From positions 1 through 8,370 of the forward strand of contig CALZNR010000043.1 in assembly GCA_945827565.1 (NCBI GenBank): a stretch of DNA of 8,370 nt. The letters run 5' to 3'. Source of the DNA: an uncultured Prevotella sp. Its GTDB lineage: Bacteria; Bacteroidota; Bacteroidia; Bacteroidales; Bacteroidaceae. This document shows, one piece after another, positions 6,385-8,370 of the stretch (the first letter of the stretch is position 1; every line of letters starts with the position of its first letter). Position numbers and translations under genes: made by a program. A model generated the notes under the pieces. It saw nothing but the letters and a program-made list of their open reading frames with translations. It ran no database searches and was not told the origin of the DNA.

Positions 6385-6750
6385 TTATTTCACTATTTTC
6401 TTGTTGTTGATGATATAGATGCTCTTGCGGTTCTGTGTTGAGAGGGGTGAGATGCGCTGTCCGTTCAGGTTATACACCGCTGTGGCTTGCGCCTTGTCAT
6501 CGCCCTTGATGCTGCGGATGGCAGCGGCTTGGTTGTCGTATTGGAACGCAAGGCTCACCAGCGCCATATCCACGGTAGATGTCTCCTGATTGTCGAACAC
6601 CAGGGTGGCATTGTCGCCGTCGAAGGTTATCTGTACAGGGTTTTTCTCCACTTTCGTACCATCCACGGTGAGTGTGATGGTGTTTTCTGCCCATACGGGT
6701 GCTGCCGCCATTGCCAGCAGACACAGGGCTGTAACCATTTTCTTATCCAT
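6385..6750 (-). CDS. Small secreted protein of unknown function, 121 aa, with Bacteroidales 'LNGQRI' tail
   Basis: Residues 1-21 (MDKKMVTALCLLAMAAAPVWA) are a clear signal peptide, with cleavage expected before ENTITLTV. The mature protein is about 100 aa: a beta-rich part (22-75, alternating strands such as TITLTVDG, ATLVFDN and ALVSLAFQYD), a short linker, then AVYNLNGQRIS ... SIYIINNKKIVK at about 90-121. That last segment resembles the C-terminal tails of many Bacteroidales secreted proteins, which can act as type IX secretion or surface-sorting signals; here it is short and I cannot say it is functional. No catalytic motif is visible. The gene lies 96 bp downstream of the phosphate transporter gene and 254 bp upstream of the pectate lyase gene, all on the minus strand, with repeat sequence in both gaps. 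It may be a free-standing version of a module usually found at the end of larger proteins. The ATG at 6750 is chosen because it begins the signal peptide. Confidence 0.78.
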   Translation of the reverse strand: MDKKMVTALCLLAMAAAPVWAENTITLTVDGTKVEKNPVQITFDGDNATLVFDNQETSTVDMALVSLAFQYDNQAAAIRSIKGDDKAQATAVYNLNGQRISPLSTQNRKSIYIINNKKIVK

Positions 6751-6793
6751 AGGTTAGATTGTGTTTGTAGATTATCTGTGTTTGTTTCAGATA

Positions 6794-6837
6794 GGTTCTA
6801 TCAATTAGCTTTGATGGGATTTTGTTCTATCTTCGAG
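6794..6837. repeat. Diverged partial copy of the 6147-6340 element end
   Basis: This 44-bp block aligns with 6152-6195 in the same orientation: GGTTCTAT, then AATT, GCTTTG, GATTTTG and TTCGAG appear in the same order in both, with about 34 of 45 aligned positions equal by eye. No matching right-hand terminal repeat is seen here. It occupies the gap between the transporter stop codon and the 121-aa gene, as the complete element occupies the gap before the pectate lyase gene. It may be a decayed copy, or a leader segment shared by two secreted-protein genes. Confidence 0.6.
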
Positions 6838-6846
6838 AGCCTACCT

Positions 6847-8322
6847 TCAGTCCATCTTCTTGGTTCCCATTCTTGCTTCCACTACGTTCACCACATAGTC
6901 GCCCAGTTTCTCACACTCGCTGATGATGTCCATATAGATGGTGCCCATCTCATAGGTGTAGGCATGGTCGTTGATGTCGTTGATGTTCTGGCTCTTCAGC
7001 TGATTTCGGTAGTTGTTTATCTCGTTTTCTATGTTGAATGTGCGGTTCATGTCATAGTTCATCTTGCGCCCTGCCAGTAGCACGTTCATCTGTGTAAGAC
7101 TGTCGTCGGTAAGCTCAAACATCTGGTGCAGGTGTTCATACTGCTTTTCGGTGAAGTCTTCCTTGCCAGCCGCCTTGCGGTTGATGGTGCGTGCTATGTT
7201 GTAGCAGCTGTCGCCGATGCTCTCTATCTCTGTTATCTCGCGCATCATGGCTCTGATTTTTGCCTTGGTGTCGTCGCTCAGGTGTGCATCGCTCACCATG
7301 TTCAGGTACTTGGCAATCTCAATCTCCATAGAGTCGCTGATATTCTCGTATTTCTCAATGCGCGCATAGAGCTTGCGGAAATCGTTCTCGTTGGTGGTGG
7401 CAAGCAGTTCTCTCACAAATCCGAACATGCGCTGTATGCGGTCGGCAAACGAGGTAATCTCTTTCTGTGCCTCCAGTACCGAGAGTTCGGGGGTTTTCAT
7501 AATGGTGTTGCCACCGATGTAGCACAGGCGGAACTCCTCTTCAGTGTCACTGCTCTTGGGCTTGATGATGCGGCACACCAGTTTCTCTATCTGCGGTATG
7601 AACCATATCAGTGCGAAGGTGTTGGTCACGTTGAAGCAGGTGTGGAAGGCTGCCAGCACAATGGGCAGTTTGGCTGCCAACTGCGCAGTGGTAAGGTGGT
7701 GATCGTCGGGGTTATAGCCCACCATGGAGCACACCATATTGACAAAGGGATAGAACAGGCAGAGCACCCACAGCACGCCAATCAGGTTGAACACCAAATG
7801 CGCCGCGGCAGCTCGCCGTGCCTGTGTGTTGGCTCCCAGTGCGGCAAGGTTGGCAGTGGCGGTGGTACCGATGTTCTCGCCCATGACCAAGGCGATGCCA
7901 AGGTAGATGGGCAGCACGCCCGTGGAGCAGAGCAGGATGGTGATGGCCATCACGGCTGCCGACGACTGCACGATGCAGGTGATGACGGTGCCGATGGCAA
8001 GGAAGATAAGGATGGTGAGGTGGCTCTTTGTGTCGAACGAGCTGAAGAAGCTGATGACCGAGGAGTTGTGCTCCAAGTCCAGCTCCTTGCCTGCCGAACT
8101 GAGCAGCACCAGCGAGAAGAACAGGAAGGCAATACCAAAGAGGAAGTCGCCAATGTATCTCTTACGCTTAGAGTAGATGAGCATGATGCCCAAAAAGAAA
8201 GAGGGATACACCACTGCCGTGAGGTCAACGTTGTATCCCAAACTCATAATCCATGCTGTCAGTGTGGTGCCGATATTGGCTCCCATGATCACCGATATGG
8301 CCTGTGCCAGCGTCACCAATCC
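6847..8322 (-). CDS. Na/Pi cotransporter family protein with C-terminal PhoU-like domain, 5'-truncated
   Basis: Predicted inner-membrane sodium-dependent phosphate transporter of the NptA/YjbB-like type. The 491 genomic residues start inside the first transport repeat (GLVTLAQAISVIMGANIGTT); that repeat's usual QSSSA motif must lie in the missing part. The second repeat is complete: QSSAAVM at 119-125 and GENIGTTATA at 148-157. Hydrophobic segments continue to about residue 245 (near 34-50, 56-76, 103-130, 135-150, 172-195, 220-243). A soluble PhoU-like helical domain follows at about 281-485, with IESIGDSCYNIAR and CEKLGDYVVNVVEA resembling PhoU metal-site helices. Family members are about 560-570 aa, so roughly 70-80 N-terminal residues are absent. 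The frame continues into adapter, where GTG TAT AAG AGA CAG would give a false MYKRQ start (8337-8323); the true start is off the contig. A gap of 96 bp with a repeat block separates it from the next gene. Confidence 0.93.
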   Translation of the reverse strand, partial: GLVTLAQAISVIMGANIGTTLTAWIMSLGYNVDLTAVVYPSFFLGIMLIYSKRKRYIGDFLFGIAFLFFSLVLLSSAGKELDLEHNSSVISFFSSFDTKSHLTILIFLAIGTVITCIVQSSAAVMAITILLCSTGVLPIYLGIALVMGENIGTTATANLAALGANTQARRAAAAHLVFNLIGVLWVLCLFYPFVNMVCSMVGYNPDDHHLTTAQLAAKLPIVLAAFHTCFNVTNTFALIWFIPQIEKLVCRIIKPKSSDTEEEFRLCYIGGNTIMKTPELSVLEAQKEITSFADRIQRMFGFVRELLATTNENDFRKLYARIEKYENISDSMEIEIAKYLNMVSDAHLSDDTKAKIRAMMREITEIESIGDSCYNIARTINRKAAGKEDFTEKQYEHLHQMFELTDDSLTQMNVLLAGRKMNYDMNRTFNIENEINNYRNQLKSQNINDINDHAYTYEMGTIYMDIISECEKLGDYVVNVVEARMGTKKMD

Positions 8323-8370
8323 CTGTCTCTTATACACATCTCCGAGCCCACGAGACAGGCAGAATCTCGG
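8323..8370 (-). other. Illumina Nextera i7 adapter, reverse orientation (not genomic)
   Basis: CTGTCTCTTATACACATCT (8323-8341) is the reverse complement of the Tn5 mosaic end. The read-2 adapter follows (8342-8356), then AGGCAGAA (8357-8364), which is the exact complement of the index at 10-17, then TCTCGG, a start on the P7 sequence with an A missing and a final mismatch. Genomic sequence ends at 8322. Confidence 0.97.

Noticed and set aside
1..8370. Terminal inverted repeats of a transposon or linear plasmid formed by the two contig ends
   Set aside because: The matching ends are Nextera adapter with the Tn5 mosaic end and a sequencing index.

Overview
The window looks like a short contig from an anaerobic Bacteroidales bacterium, most likely Prevotella or a close relative. 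This rests on protein style: a serine-type sulfatase, a modular secreted pectate lyase, a 'VYNLNGQRI ... IYIINNKKIVK' tail typical of Bacteroidales secreted proteins, a short 'MKKNYIKPSVE' peptide, A-rich sequence instead of strong Shine-Dalgarno sites, and a Na/Pi-cotransporter-PhoU fusion. No 16S rRNA or other species-level marker is present. Both ends are not genomic. Bases 1-51 and 8323-8370 are Illumina Nextera i7 adapter with the same 8-base index in opposite orientations, so the biological insert is 52-8322.

Plus strand: after about 290 bp without a recognisable gene comes a 54-aa peptide gene (341-505). A strong intrinsic terminator follows (544-582). Almost touching it is a roughly 547-aa RluA-family pseudouridine synthase (605-2248) with a long coiled-coil and cysteine-containing N-terminal extension.

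Minus strand, in transcription order from the right: a Na/Pi cotransporter cut off by the contig end (8322-6847), a 121-aa secreted protein (6750-6385), an 800-aa secreted PL1-type pectate lyase (6130-3728) and a 466-aa secreted S-type sulfatase (3624-2224). The sulfatase and pseudouridine synthase genes converge and overlap by 25 bp. The pectate lyase and sulfatase suggest extracytoplasmic polysaccharide breakdown, but no SusC/SusD pair, sensor or sulfatase-maturing enzyme is visible, so this is not a complete polysaccharide utilisation locus. The phosphate transporter and pseudouridine synthase are housekeeping-type neighbours.

The least explained DNA is between the minus-strand genes. A 194-bp element with perfect 19-bp terminal inverted repeats and a nested internal palindrome (6147-6340) ends 16 nt before the pectate lyase start. 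A diverged copy of one end (6794-6837) lies ahead of the 121-aa gene. Five in-register 17-bp tandem units (3642-3726) fill most of the gap before the sulfatase. I saw no convincing new multi-gene system, and no tRNA, rRNA or CRISPR array.
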